64,000 nucleotides of DNA from Pseudomonas arcuscaelestis (GCF_016881005.1 NZ_JACOPV010000005.1:124001-188000); one strand, 5' to 3'; shown: positions 20,324-29,987, counted from the first letter of the stretch. A program made the numbers and translations. The notes: generated by a model not told the origin, from the letters alone.

Positions 20324-20874
20324 TTGTTGCGCGGCAGCATGCGAATCAGGGTGTTATCTCGCTGCACATAGTGATGATAGAGGCCGGCCAGGGCGTGCAA
20401 TCCGATCAGCCAGTAACCCCAACTGCCAATGCGCTCGTGCCAGCCCTTGATGAATTTAGCCATGTCCGGATCTGGCGCCATCAGGGCTGGCAGTTCGAAG
20501 CCATAGAACGGAATGGGTTTGTTTGCTGCGCTGAGAATCAACCAGCCGGCAATTGGCAGGCCGATCATCAACAGGTACAAGGCCAGGTGCATCAAGTGCG
20601 CAAGGCCGGTCTGCCATGCCGGAGGGGCCGGGATGATCGGTGGCGTCGGGCGGCTCAGGCGCAGCGCCAGACGCAGCCACACCAGTACGAATACCGTCAG
20701 GCCAAGCATGAAGTGCAAGTCTTTCATCAAGTTGCGCTCGACGCTGTCCTTGGGGAACATTCCGCGCAGTTCGATCAGGGCATAGACGGCGGCCAACAGC
20801 ACCAGCATCAACCAGTGCAAGGCAATCGACAGGCCACCATAACGGGCTACGGGGGTTTTCAGGGTCATGGTCAT
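20320..20874 (-). CDS. Cytochrome b561 family protein
   Basis: This 184-residue, four-helix inner-membrane di-heme cytochrome b (CybB/YodB type) moves electrons from quinol to an unknown acceptor. Heme-ligand histidines are visible in helix 1 (SIALHWLM) and in the C-terminal helix (LIGLHALAGLYHHYVQRD). Its stop overlaps the convergent PLP gene by 4 nt. It diverges from the ArsB-type permease across a 162-nt gap holding a palindrome. Confidence 0.92.
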   Translation of the reverse strand: MTMTLKTPVARYGGLSIALHWLMLVLLAAVYALIELRGMFPKDSVERNLMKDLHFMLGLTVFVLVWLRLALRLSRPTPPIIPAPPAWQTGLAHLMHLALYLLMIGLPIAGWLILSAANKPIPFYGFELPALMAPDPDMAKFIKGWHERIGSWGYWLIGLHALAGLYHHYVQRDNTLIRMLPRNN

Positions 20875-20912
20875 TCCTCGTGATCAGGTCTAAATCCGCG
20901 TTCTTCTAGACG

Positions 20913-20926
20913 CAGTGACGTCACTG
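20913..20926. promoter_or_regulatory. 14-bp perfect palindrome, candidate operator
   Basis: CAGTGACGTCACTG is its own reverse complement and lies 39 nt upstream of the cytochrome b561 start and 111 nt upstream of the divergent permease gene. Size and position suit a dimeric regulator; the regulator is unknown and no regulator gene is adjacent. Confidence 0.5.
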
Positions 20927-21036
20927 TAATCGCTGACAAGTGGATTACTCGTCAATTGCAACAAAAAATTGCTATCGGATTATTGATCTGTCGCTAGAAT
21001 CCGGCGTTTCTTCCCTTCGCGATCCTGGTTTCTCCC

Positions 21037-22323
21037 ATGCTCATGGCGTCGTTGATTTTTCTGCTGACCATTACCCTGGTGATCTGGCAACCCAGAGGCC
21101 TGGGCGTTGGCTGGAGTGCTACGGGTGGCGCGTTGCTGGCACTGCTCAGTGGTGTGGTGCACTGGAGTGATATCCCGGTGGTCTGGCAGATTATCTGGAA
21201 CGCCACGGGTACTTTCGTTGCGCTGATCATCATCAGCCTGTTGCTCGACGCCGCCGGTTTCTTTGCCTGGGCGGCCCTGCATGTTGCACGTTGGGGTCGA
21301 GGCAGTGGCAGGAGGCTGTTCTGTTTTATCGTCTTGCTTGGCGCGCTGGTTTCGGCCTTGTTCGCCAACGATGGCGCTGCATTGATTCTTACCCCAATCG
21401 TGGTTGCCATGCTGCTGGCACTTCGTTTCAGCCCGGCAGCTACCCTGGCATTTGTAATGGCCGCAGGCTTTATCGCCGATACGGCGAGCTTGCCGCTGGT
21501 CGTGTCGAACCTGGTCAACATCGTTTCAGCGGACTTCTTTGGTATTGGCTTCAACCGTTATGCCGCGGTCATGGTGCCGGTGAACCTGGTCAGCGTGGCG
21601 GCGACCCTGGCGGTATTGCTGTGGTATTTTCGCCGCGATATTCCGGTCAACTATGACCCTCTGCAGTTGGATCGACCGCGCAGCGTGATTCAGGACCCCG
21701 CCACGTTTGTTGCTGGCTGGCTGGTGCTGGCGATCTTGTTGATCGGCTGCTTTGCCCTTGAACCGCTGGGAATTCCCATCAGTGCAATTTCAGCGGTGTG
21801 TGCGCTGGTATTGCTGCTGATCGCCGCACGCGGACAGAAGATTTCGACGCGCAACGTGCTGAAAGAAGCGCCTTGGCATATCGTGGTGTTTTCCCTGGGG
21901 ATGTACCTTGTCGTCTATGGCCTGCGCAACGCTGGCTTGACCGACGCCCTGGCTGGTTGGCTGGATGGCTTTGCTGCTGGCGGCGTGTGGGGCGCGGCCA
22001 TGGGCACGGGACTGTTGGCAGCATTGCTGTCGTCGATCATGAACAACCTGCCGACAGTGCTGATTGGCGCCTTGTCCATCGATGCAAGCTCGGCCACTGG
22101 AGTGGTCAAGGAAGCGATGATCTACGCCAACGTCATCGGCAGTGACCTGGGCCCGAAAATCACCCCCATCGGTAGCCTTGCAACCTTGTTGTGGTTGCAT
22201 GTGCTGGAACGCAAGGGGGTGAAAATTGGCTGGGGCTACTACTTCAAAGTCGGCATCGTGCTGACGCTGCCGGTGTTGTTACTGACGTTGGCGGCGTTGG
22301 CGCTGCGGTTGAGCTTGGGTTAG
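21037..22323 (+). CDS. arsB: ArsB-type arsenite/anion permease
   Basis: This 428-residue membrane protein of the ArsB/NhaD superfamily has about 11–12 transmembrane helices and the ArsB-like segments [33 protein letters not shown] and [12 protein letters not shown]. ArsB expels arsenite using the proton gradient. It is not in an ars operon: no arsR, arsC or arsH lies near it. ATG 21037 has no clear ribosome binding site, and a second ATG lies at 21043. The arsenite assignment is by family resemblance; another anion is possible. Confidence 0.8.
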   Translation: MLMASLIFLLTITLVIWQPRGLGVGWSATGGALLALLSGVVHWSDIPVVWQIIWNATGTFVALIIISLLLDAAGFFAWAALHVARWGRGSGRRLFCFIVLLGALVSALFANDGAALILTPIVVAMLLALRFSPAATLAFVMAAGFIADTASLPLVVSNLVNIVSADFFGIGFNRYAAVMVPVNLVSVAATLAVLLWYFRRDIPVNYDPLQLDRPRSVIQDPATFVAGWLVLAILLIGCFALEPLGIPISAISAVCALVLLLIAARGQKISTRNVLKEAPWHIVVFSLGMYLVVYGLRNAGLTDALAGWLDGFAAGGVWGAAMGTGLLAALLSSIMNNLPTVLIGALSIDASSATGVVKEAMIYANVIGSDLGPKITPIGSLATLLWLHVLERKGVKIGWGYYFKVGIVLTLPVLLLTLAALALRLSLG

Positions 22324-22343
22324 TGGCGCCATCTATCGCGCGG

Positions 22344-23294
22344 TTATGTGCAGGCTTCGTTGGGCCAGCCATCGGCAACAAGAAACACGCGCGAAGCTTC
22401 CTCCCAGTGACCGTCTGACCCTTGCACTAAACGCACCAGCAGTTGCGCCGGTGCCAAGGGCTCAAGCGCCTGGAGCCAGGAATTCAATCGTTGCGCGCTC
22501 CAGCACGCTTCATCGCTACAGCGTGCGGGCGCGAGCCAGGCATGGCGAGGTAAGGGTTGCCAGCATCCGGACGGGCTTTGTTCGACAAACGCCGGCCAGT
22601 CGCGCCGGTGCAGCCACTGTCCGCGCATATGTTGGGGGTGGGCGCCCTGAGGCGGGGTGACTTGTCCCCCAGGCCAGGGGTAGAACAGATAGCCCGCGAG
22701 CCACATTTGCGCGCTGAGCTGCTCGATATCCAGTTTCGCCAGCACTTCGCGGCTTTCAGCACGGGCGCAAATCGGCAGTTGGTGGTCGCTCAGATGAGCA
22801 AGTTTGCGATCCAGGCGGTCGTGGCAGCCCGGTCCCAGCCAGTGCGCCGGGTCCTTGCTATTAGCCGTTGTTGGCCCCAGATAGAGCTTGATCGCCAGTT
22901 CCAGGTGGTGCACCCCTTGTGCGTCACGCAGGAGAATATCCAACTCGCCCAGGGTGTGGCCGGCGGTGCGGATCGGCAGGTTCGCCGCCATTAACTCCAC
23001 GCCTGGCGCCTGCTGCAAGGCAAACTGCCAAAGACGTTCGTAGTACAGGCCCAGGCGGCGAGTGGGGCCATGGGCTAGCCACTGGGTCAAGGTGCTACTG
23101 TCGCCATCCAGGGCCTGGAGCCACTGCTGCAACCGCTCGGGATGCTCGACCCAGTCGCTGGCAGCCAGTGGATGACGTTGTGGCCAAGGCGTTTCAAGCA
23201 GCATGGGGGGCGCGAGCAGGGTCCAGGCCAAGTCGCGTACTGCAGGCTGGCGTAACTGGCGAGGCAAGTCGATCAGGCCGGGAAAAGGGTTCAT
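22344..23294 (-). CDS. DUF1853 family protein
   Basis: This 316-residue soluble protein of the DUF1853 family lies next to nadK as in other pseudomonads. ATG 23294 is chosen because the conserved region begins [15 protein letters not shown]; in-frame codons reach back to 23390, closer to the divergent nadK. The central GELDILLRD…[11 protein letters not shown] region resembles the core of PD-(D/E)XK nuclease folds (Asp, then Glu and Lys on adjacent strands), but the Glu–Lys spacing is atypical. A nucleic-acid-related role is conjecture. It converges on arsB with a 20-nt gap. Confidence 0.75.
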   Translation of the reverse strand: MNPFPGLIDLPRQLRQPAVRDLAWTLLAPPMLLETPWPQRHPLAASDWVEHPERLQQWLQALDGDSSTLTQWLAHGPTRRLGLYYERLWQFALQQAPGVELMAANLPIRTAGHTLGELDILLRDAQGVHHLELAIKLYLGPTTANSKDPAHWLGPGCHDRLDRKLAHLSDHQLPICARAESREVLAKLDIEQLSAQMWLAGYLFYPWPGGQVTPPQGAHPQHMRGQWLHRRDWPAFVEQSPSGCWQPLPRHAWLAPARCSDEACWSAQRLNSWLQALEPLAPAQLLVRLVQGSDGHWEEASRVFLVADGWPNEACT

Positions 23295-23429
23295 CTTGCG
23301 AGCATAGTCGTTAAGCTCCCGGCCCTGGCGTTTTTCTCCGGCGTTTGCTGCCAGCCGGCGCTTTCGCCCATAATTGAACTCTTTGGCCAATTCGCCTTTT
23401 TACCCGCCGTAGTGCCTAGCAGGAGCCAC

Positions 23430-24320
23430 ATGGAGCAATTTCGCAATATCGGTATCATCGGCCGCCTTGGAAGCTCCCAGGTGCTCGATACTATTCGCCG
23501 ACTGAAAAAATTCCTGCTGCAACGGCATCTGCACGTCATTCTCGAGGACACCATCGCCGAAGTACTGCCAGGCCACGGCCTGCAGACCTCTTCGCGCAAG
23601 TTGCTGGGCGAGGTCTGCGACCTGGTCATTGTCGTTGGCGGTGACGGCAGTCTGCTTGGTGCGGCCCGGGCCCTGGCCAAGCACAACACGCCGGTGCTGG
23701 GCATCAACCGCGGCAGTCTCGGGTTTCTTACCGATATCCGTCCCGATGAGCTGGAAGTAAAAGTCGCCGAGGTCCTCGACGGTCATTACCTGGTCGAGAA
23801 TCGCTTTCTGCTCCAGGCTGAGGTGCGTCGTCACGCCGAAGCCATTGGCCAGGGCGACGCGCTCAATGATGTGGTGCTGCATCCGGGCAAATCGACACGG
23901 ATGATCGAATTCGAAATCTACATCGATGGCCAGTTTGTCTGCAGCCAGAAGGCCGACGGCCTGATCGTTGCCACCCCGACCGGTTCAACCGCCTACGCCT
24001 TGTCGGCGGGCGGGCCGATCATGCACCCCAAACTCGACGCCATCGTCATCGTGCCGATGTACCCGCACACCTTGTCTGGACGACCGATCGTGGTCGACGG
24101 CAACAGCGAGCTGAAAATCGTGGTGTCCAAGGACCTGCAGATCTACCCGCAAATTTCCTGTGACGGCCAGAACCACTTTACCTGTGCACCGGGCGACACC
24201 ATTACGGTGAACAAGAAGCCGCAAAAGCTGCGCCTGATTCATCCGCTCGATCACAATTATTACGAGGTCTGCCGAACCAAGCTCGGCTGGGGCAGCCGCC
24301 TGGGTGGTGGAGGCGAGTGA
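23430..24320 (+). CDS. nadK: NAD kinase
   Basis: NadK phosphorylates NAD to NADP, the only source of NADP. The 296-residue protein has the GGDG motif (70–73, with catalytic Asp) and the TPTGSTAYALSAGGP motif. ATG 23430 follows AGGAGCCAC; an in-frame start 18 nt upstream lacks this. It heads a run of coupled genes (phosphoesterase, rhomboid), its stop overlapping the next ATG. Confidence 0.97.
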   Translation: MEQFRNIGIIGRLGSSQVLDTIRRLKKFLLQRHLHVILEDTIAEVLPGHGLQTSSRKLLGEVCDLVIVVGGDGSLLGAARALAKHNTPVLGINRGSLGFLTDIRPDELEVKVAEVLDGHYLVENRFLLQAEVRRHAEAIGQGDALNDVVLHPGKSTRMIEFEIYIDGQFVCSQKADGLIVATPTGSTAYALSAGGPIMHPKLDAIVIVPMYPHTLSGRPIVVDGNSELKIVVSKDLQIYPQISCDGQNHFTCAPGDTITVNKKPQKLRLIHPLDHNYYEVCRTKLGWGSRLGGGGE

Positions 24321-25291
24321 TGCTCGATCCAGCCCGTAGTTACGACCTGATTGGTGACGTGCACGGCTGTGCGCACACCCTGGAGCGCCTGCTCGATGCC
24401 CTTGGCTACAAACGCCAGGGCGGGGTCTGGCGTCATGCCCAGCGCCAGGCGCTGTTTCTGGGCGATATCATCGACCGCGGTCCGCGGATCCGTGAGGCGT
24501 TGCATATTGTCCACGACATGGTCGAAGCCGGCCAGGCTCGCTGCATCATGGGTAATCATGAGTACAACGCCCTGGGCTGGAATACGCCGGCCCTGCCTGA
24601 TAGTGGCAAGCAGTTCGTGCGCGAGCATACGCCGCGCCACGGTCGCCTGATTTATGAAACCCTGACCCAGTTCGAACAGCATCCGGGCGATTGGCACGAT
24701 TTTCTCGAATGGTTCTACGAGCTCCCGCTGTTTCTCGATGCCGGGCGCTTCCGTCTGGTCCATGCCTGTTGGGATCCGCGGCTGATCGAACCGTTGCGCA
24801 AGCATCACCCCGATGGCTGTATCGATGAGCATTTCATCCAGGCTTCTGCCGAGCCCGAAAGCTTTGCGGCGACGGTCTGTAACCGCTTGCTGCGGGGCAC
24901 CGACATGCGCCTGCCGGATGGACTGACGCTGACCGGCGGTGACGGCCTGACGCGCGCCTTCTTCCGTACCAAGTTCTGGGAAGAAGACCCGCAGACCTAC
25001 GGCGATATTGTGTTCCAGCCTGACGCCTTGCCCGAAAAAGTTGCCAGCACACCGTTGAGCCACACCCAGAAGAATGCCTTGCTGCGCTACGGTGAAGACG
25101 AACCGATGCTGTTTGTCGGCCACTATTGGCGCAGCGGCAAGCCGGCGCCGATTCGTTCGAACCTGGCCTGTCTGGATTATAGCGCGGTGTTGTACGGCAA
25201 ATTGGTCGCATACCGTCTTGATGATGAAACCCGAATCGACCCGCGCAAGTTCGTTTGGGTCGATGTCGATCGGCCGGAGGCCAGTCAATGA
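24320..25291 (+). CDS. Metallophosphoesterase (Ser/Thr phosphatase-like)
   Basis: This 323-residue calcineurin-like phosphoesterase has metal-binding motifs GDVHG (12–16), GDIIDRGP and GNHEYNA in order, then a late histidine (HACWD) and VGHYW. Such proteins hydrolyse phosphomonoesters or diesters; this group resembles bacterial PrpE/ApaH-like phosphatases, but the substrate is unknown. ATG 24320 shares its A with the nadK stop; a GTG three bases upstream is the alternative. Its stop overlaps the rhomboid start. Confidence 0.88.
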   Translation: MLDPARSYDLIGDVHGCAHTLERLLDALGYKRQGGVWRHAQRQALFLGDIIDRGPRIREALHIVHDMVEAGQARCIMGNHEYNALGWNTPALPDSGKQFVREHTPRHGRLIYETLTQFEQHPGDWHDFLEWFYELPLFLDAGRFRLVHACWDPRLIEPLRKHHPDGCIDEHFIQASAEPESFAATVCNRLLRGTDMRLPDGLTLTGGDGLTRAFFRTKFWEEDPQTYGDIVFQPDALPEKVASTPLSHTQKNALLRYGEDEPMLFVGHYWRSGKPAPIRSNLACLDYSAVLYGKLVAYRLDDETRIDPRKFVWVDVDRPEASQ

Positions 25292-26160
25292 GTGCAGTGG
25301 TGGTGTTACGCATGCCCTTGAACATCGACCTGAGCGGCTTTGTCGGCCTGTTGCGGCGCCTGCAGGTACCGCATCGGGTCAGCGAGGAGGGCGGCGAGCA
25401 GGTGCTGTGGGTGGCAGAAAACCTCGCCGAAGATGTGCGCGAGTTGTACCAGAGGTTTCCTGAGGGCGACGCGAACTTCCAACTACCTGCCGATGCCGCC
25501 TTGGCGCCGCCACCGCGTCCGCGGCTTGCCGAGCAGGTGCGCGCCAGCAAGGCTACCGCGGGGATACTTTTGCTGTGCCTGATCGTTGCCGGGCTGACCG
25601 GCCTTGGTGACAACTTCGCCACCTTGAGCTGGCTGACTTTTCTCGATTTTCGCGTACAGGGTGATTACCTGTACTTCACGCCGCTGGCTGCAAGCCTCGC
25701 AGACGGCCAGTGGTGGCGGTTGTTTACGCCGATGCTGGTGCATTTCGGCATCCTTCACCTGGCCATGAATGCCTTGTGGTATTGGGAGTTGGGGCGACGA
25801 ATCGAGCTGCGCCAGGGATTCTGGGCGCTGCTGAGTCTGACCTTGTTGTTCAGCCTGGTATCCAACATCGGCCAATACCTGTTCGGCGGGCCGAGCCTGT
25901 TTGGTGGTCTGTCCGGGGTGCTTTACGGCCTGCTCGGGCATATCTGGTTGTACCAGTGGCTGGCGCCGAACCCGGTGTACAGGATGCCGCGCGGGGTACT
26001 GGTGATGATGCTGGTCTGGCTGCTGTTGTGCCTGTCCGGACTGGTCAGCTTGCTGGGCTTTGGCCAGATTGCCAACGCCGCCCATGTCGGCGGGTTGTTG
26101 GTCGGTTGCCTCAGCGGGCTCTTGGGCGGGGCGCTGGCCCGGCGTAAACTTACGGCTTGA
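25288..26160 (+). CDS. Rhomboid family intramembrane serine protease
   Basis: This 290-residue membrane protease resembles GlpG: a soluble N-terminal domain (about 1–70), then six transmembrane helices. The catalytic dyad is Ser209 in GGLSGVLYG and His266 in NAAHVGG; the HFGILHLAMNALWYWELG loop matches the family. It cleaves transmembrane substrates within the bilayer; its targets here are unknown. ATG 25288 overlaps the preceding stop (ATGA). Confidence 0.93.
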   Translation: MSAVVVLRMPLNIDLSGFVGLLRRLQVPHRVSEEGGEQVLWVAENLAEDVRELYQRFPEGDANFQLPADAALAPPPRPRLAEQVRASKATAGILLLCLIVAGLTGLGDNFATLSWLTFLDFRVQGDYLYFTPLAASLADGQWWRLFTPMLVHFGILHLAMNALWYWELGRRIELRQGFWALLSLTLLFSLVSNIGQYLFGGPSLFGGLSGVLYGLLGHIWLYQWLAPNPVYRMPRGVLVMMLVWLLLCLSGLVSLLGFGQIANAAHVGGLLVGCLSGLLGGALARRKLTA

Positions 26161-26173
26161 TTTGGGAGACGCT

Positions 26174-26434
26174 ATGTCCACTTTTGCGCAAATGATCGAA
26201 AACATCACCCCGGAAATCTACGCGAGCCTGAAACAGGCCGTGGAGCTGGGTAAATGGGCGGACGGGCGCAAGCTCACCACCGAGCAGAAAGAGCTGTCGC
26301 TGCAAGCGGTGATTGCCTGGGAAATGCAGAACCTGCCTGAAGATCAGCGCACCGGCTACATGGGCGCGCAGGAATGCGGTTCGAAGTCGGCGCCAGTCGA
26401 GAACATCCTGTTCAAGTCGGATGCGATCCATTGA
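26174..26434 (+). CDS. YeaC-like DUF1315 protein
   Basis: This 86-residue soluble acidic protein matches the DUF1315/YeaC family (ITPEIYASLKQAVELGKW, then AVIAWEMQNLP). ATG 26174 follows GGGAGACGCT. Function unknown. Its stop overlaps the TTG of the next gene. Confidence 0.82.
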   Translation: MSTFAQMIENITPEIYASLKQAVELGKWADGRKLTTEQKELSLQAVIAWEMQNLPEDQRTGYMGAQECGSKSAPVENILFKSDAIH

Positions 26435-27261
26435 TCGAACTTGGCCGCGGCTCCATCAGTAAAATGTCGGCGCGTCTCGACGCGCCTGTGGTGCAGTACG
26501 CTTTTCGTCTGGGTGAGCAGGAAGTCCCGGTCAACCCGCTGATTGGCAAGACGGTGCGCCTGGAATACCTCGGTGCCATCCATTGCAACCACTGCGGTCG
26601 TATGACCAAGACCAGCTTCAGCCAGGGCTACTGCTACCCTTGCATGACCAAGTTGGCCCAGTGCGATGTGTGCATCATGGCCCCGGAAAAATGCCACTAC
26701 GATCAAGGCACCTGCCGCGAGCCCTCGTGGGGCGAGCAGTTCTGCATGACCGATCATGTGGTGTACCTGGCCAACTCCTCCGGCATCAAGGTCGGCATCA
26801 CCCGTGCCACCCAGTTGCCCACGCGTTGGCTCGACCAGGGTGCAAGTCAGGCTCTGCCCATCGTGCGGGTCGCCACCCGCCAGCAGTCGGGGCTGGTCGA
26901 GGACCTGTTCCGTAGCCAGGTTGCAGATCGCACCAACTGGCGGGCGCTGCTCAAGGGCGATGCCGTGGCGGTTGACCTGTTGGCGGTGCGCGATCAGTTG
27001 TTCGACAGCTGCGCCGAAGGCCTGAGCACCCTGCAGGAGCGCTTCGGTTTGCAGGCCGTGCAGCCGTTGAACGATGCCGAAGTGGTGGAAATTCGCTACC
27101 CGGTCGAGGCTTATCCAAGCAAGATCGTCAGCTTCAATCTGGACAAGAACCCAGTGGCTGAAGGCACGCTGCTGGGCATCAAGGGCCAGTACCTGATCTT
27201 CGATACCGGTGTGATCAATATTCGCAAATACACGGCGTATCAGCTCGCCGTGCATCAGTAA
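26431..27261 (+). CDS. DUF2797 family protein with Cys-rich zinc-binding region
   Basis: This 276-residue protein begins at TTG 26431, overlapping the previous stop by four bases (MIELGRGSISKM); ATG 26464 is the alternative. A Cys-rich region (about residues 50–110) has repeated C-x-x-C pairs (CNHC, CYPC, CDVC, then CHY and C), suggesting zinc ribbons. The following part (SSGIKVGITRATQLPTRW) resembles a GIY-YIG-like fold, which I infer only from the KVGIT pattern. Gene order between yeaC and pepN is conserved in Pseudomonas. Function unknown. Confidence 0.8.
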   Translation: MIELGRGSISKMSARLDAPVVQYAFRLGEQEVPVNPLIGKTVRLEYLGAIHCNHCGRMTKTSFSQGYCYPCMTKLAQCDVCIMAPEKCHYDQGTCREPSWGEQFCMTDHVVYLANSSGIKVGITRATQLPTRWLDQGASQALPIVRVATRQQSGLVEDLFRSQVADRTNWRALLKGDAVAVDLLAVRDQLFDSCAEGLSTLQERFGLQAVQPLNDAEVVEIRYPVEAYPSKIVSFNLDKNPVAEGTLLGIKGQYLIFDTGVINIRKYTAYQLAVHQ

Positions 27262-27273
27262 AAGGACCGCCAC

Positions 27274-29931
27274 ATGCGTACCGAACAGCCGCAAGTGATC
27301 TACCTCAAGGACTATCAGGCCCCCGAATACCTGATTGACGAGACGCACCTGACCTTCGAACTGTTCGAGGATCACACCCTGGTTCACGCGCAATTGGTCA
27401 TGCGCCGTAACCCCGCTCGCGGGGCCGGTTTGCCGCCGCTGGTGCTCGATGGCCAGCAACTTGAGTTGCTGGCTGTTTCCATGGGTGACCATGCCTTGCA
27501 AGCGGCTGATTACCAGCTCGATGACAGCCACCTGACGCTGCAGCCCAACGCTGCCAGCTTCACGTTGGACACCAGCGTAAAGATCCATCCGGAGAGCAAC
27601 ACGGCGCTCGAAGGCCTGTACAAATCCGGCAGCATGTTCTGCACCCAGTGCGAGGCCGAGGGCTTTCGCAAGATTACCTACTATCTTGATCGCCCGGACG
27701 TGATGAGCAAGTTCACCACCACGGTGATTGCCGAGCAGCATCGTTATCCGGTGTTGCTGTCCAACGGCAACCCTGTGGGCAGCGGTCCTCAGGACGATGG
27801 TCGGCACTGGGCGACCTGGGAAGACCCGTTCATGAAACCGGCCTACCTGTTTGCGCTAGTGGCGGGTGACTTGTGGTGTGTCGAAGACACCTTCACCCGT
27901 CAGTCGGGCCGCGACGTGACCTTGCGCATTTATGTCGAGCCGGAAAACATCGACAAATGCCAGCACGCCATGACTAGCTTGAAAAAATCCATGCGCTGGG
28001 ACGAAGAGGTCTACGGGCGCGAGTATGACCTGGACATTTTCATGATTGTTGCGGTCAACGACTTCAACATGGGCGCGATGGAAAACAAGGGCCTGAACAT
28101 TTTCAACTCCAGTTGCGTGCTGGCCCGTGCCGAAACCGCTACCGACGCCGCGCACCAACGCGTCGAGGCGGTGGTCGCCCACGAGTACTTCCACAACTGG
28201 TCGGGTAACCGGGTGACCTGCCGCGACTGGTTCCAGTTGTCGCTCAAGGAAGGTTTCACGGTGTTCCGTGATTCGGAGTTCAGTGCCGACATGAACTCGC
28301 GTACGGTCAAGCGCATCGAAGATGTGGCCTACCTGCGTACCCACCAGTTTGCTGAAGATGCTGGCCCCATGGCTCACGCCGTGCGTCCGGAAAGCTTCAT
28401 CGAAATCTCCAACTTCTACACCCTCACGGTCTACGAAAAGGGTTCGGAAGTGGTGCGCATGGTGCGCACGCTGCTGGGCGCCGAAGGTTTCCGCAAGGGC
28501 AGCGATCTGTACTTTGAGCGTCATGACGGCCAGGCAGTGACCTGCGACGACTTCATCAAGGCCATGGAAGATGCCAACGGTGTCGACCTGAGCCAATTCA
28601 AACGCTGGTACAGTCAGGCAGGTACGCCGCGCCTGGCAGTCAGCGAGTCCTACGACAGCACCGCACAGACCTACAGCCTGACCTTGCGCCAGAGCTACCC
28701 GGCAACCCCGGACAAGGTCGAGAAGCAGCCGTTCGTGATTCCGGTTGAGCTGGGCCTGCTCGACGCCCAGGGCAACGATATCGATCTGCGCCTGCAAGGT
28801 GAAGACACCGCTGCTGGCACCTCGCGAGTATTGTCGGTGACCGAGGCCGAGCAGACCTTTACCTTCGTCGACATCGCGGCCAAGCCGCTGCCGTCGCTGT
28901 TGCGTGGTTTCAGCGCGCCGGTGAAGCTGAGCTTCCCCTACGACCGCGATCAGCTGATGTTCCTCATGCAGCATGACAGCGACGGCTTCAACCGCTGGGA
29001 AGCAGGTCAGCAACTATCGGTGCAGGTGCTTCAGGAACTGATCGCCCAGCATCTGCAGGGCAGTGCCCTGGTACTTGACCAGCGTCTGGTCACCGCCTTG
29101 GGCACCGTGCTGGCCAATGAGCAACTGGACCAGGCCATGGTCGCCGAGATGCTCTCGCTGCCAAGCGAGGCGTACCTCACCGAAATCAGTGAAGTGGCGG
29201 ATGTCGATGCGATTCATGCGGCCCGCGAATTCGCGCGCAAGCAGATCGCCGATCAGCTATTCGACGCGCTGTATGCACGTTATCAGGCAAACCGCGGGGT
29301 CTCGCGTACCACTGAGTATGTAGCCGCGGCCGAACATTTTGCCCGCCGCAGCCTGCAGAACATCGCGTTGTCGTACCTGATGCTCAGTGGTAAACCCGAA
29401 GTACTGGCTGCGACCCTGGAACAGTTCGACGCTTGTGACAACATGACCGAGCGCCTGACGGCGTTGGCCGTGCTGGTCAACTCGCCATTCGAAAGCGAGC
29501 GGGCCAACGCACTGGAAGTCTTCGCCGACAACTTCAAGGACAACCCGCTGGTCATGGACCAGTGGTTCAGCGTGCAGGCGGGCAGTACCTTGCCGGGCGG
29601 TCTGGCGCGGGTCAAGGCACTGATGCAGCACCCGGCCTTCACCCTGAAGAACCCGAACAAGGTTCGCGCCTTGATTGGCGCCTTTGCCGGGCAAAACCTG
29701 ATCAACTTCCACGCCGCTGATGGCTCTGGCTATGCTTTCCTGGCGGATCTGGTGATCGAACTCAATGCCCTCAACCCGCAGATTGCCTCGCGTCAGTTGG
29801 CGCCGTTGACCCGCTGGCGCAAGTACGACAGTGCCCGCCAGGCGCTGATGAAGTCAGAACTCGAACGCATCCTTGCATCGGGTTCGCTGTCCAGTGATGT
29901 CTACGAAGTGGTCAGCAAAAGCCTGGCTTGA
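27274..29931 (+). CDS. pepN: Aminopeptidase N
   Basis: This 885-residue M1-family zinc metallopeptidase removes N-terminal residues from peptides in the cytoplasm. The exopeptidase motif GAMEN (267–271) and the zinc motif HEYFHNW (H303, E304, H307), with a third ligand Glu about 19 residues later (LKEGFTVFRDSE), are present. The four-domain layout and length match the gammaproteobacterial enzyme. ATG 27274 follows AAAGGACCGCCAC. A strong imperfect hairpin lies 27 nt after the stop. Confidence 0.97.
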   Translation: MRTEQPQVIYLKDYQAPEYLIDETHLTFELFEDHTLVHAQLVMRRNPARGAGLPPLVLDGQQLELLAVSMGDHALQAADYQLDDSHLTLQPNAASFTLDTSVKIHPESNTALEGLYKSGSMFCTQCEAEGFRKITYYLDRPDVMSKFTTTVIAEQHRYPVLLSNGNPVGSGPQDDGRHWATWEDPFMKPAYLFALVAGDLWCVEDTFTRQSGRDVTLRIYVEPENIDKCQHAMTSLKKSMRWDEEVYGREYDLDIFMIVAVNDFNMGAMENKGLNIFNSSCVLARAETATDAAHQRVEAVVAHEYFHNWSGNRVTCRDWFQLSLKEGFTVFRDSEFSADMNSRTVKRIEDVAYLRTHQFAEDAGPMAHAVRPESFIEISNFYTLTVYEKGSEVVRMVRTLLGAEGFRKGSDLYFERHDGQAVTCDDFIKAMEDANGVDLSQFKRWYSQAGTPRLAVSESYDSTAQTYSLTLRQSYPATPDKVEKQPFVIPVELGLLDAQGNDIDLRLQGEDTAAGTSRVLSVTEAEQTFTFVDIAAKPLPSLLRGFSAPVKLSFPYDRDQLMFLMQHDSDGFNRWEAGQQLSVQVLQELIAQHLQGSALVLDQRLVTALGTVLANEQLDQAMVAEMLSLPSEAYLTEISEVADVDAIHAAREFARKQIADQLFDALYARYQANRGVSRTTEYVAAAEHFARRSLQNIALSYLMLSGKPEVLAATLEQFDACDNMTERLTALAVLVNSPFESERANALEVFADNFKDNPLVMDQWFSVQAGSTLPGGLARVKALMQHPAFTLKNPNKVRALIGAFAGQNLINFHAADGSGYAFLADLVIELNALNPQIASRQLAPLTRWRKYDSARQALMKSELERILASGSLSSDVYEVVSKSLA

Positions 29932-29958
29932 CCGCCTGGCGATACACGCTGGTTTACC

Positions 29959-29987
29959 TGGTCACGGCCGCTAAGCGGGCGTGATCA
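29959..29987. other. Stem-loop downstream of pepN
   Basis: TGGTCACGGCCG… and its partner …CGGGCGTGATCA form a long hairpin with one mismatch and one G·T pair around a tiny loop. No T tract follows. It may terminate or protect the pepN mRNA. The remaining gap up to 30187 shows no gene. Confidence 0.6.

Noticed and set aside
21037-22323. Arsenic resistance island
   Set aside because: Only one ars-like gene; flanks are core genes with similar composition.
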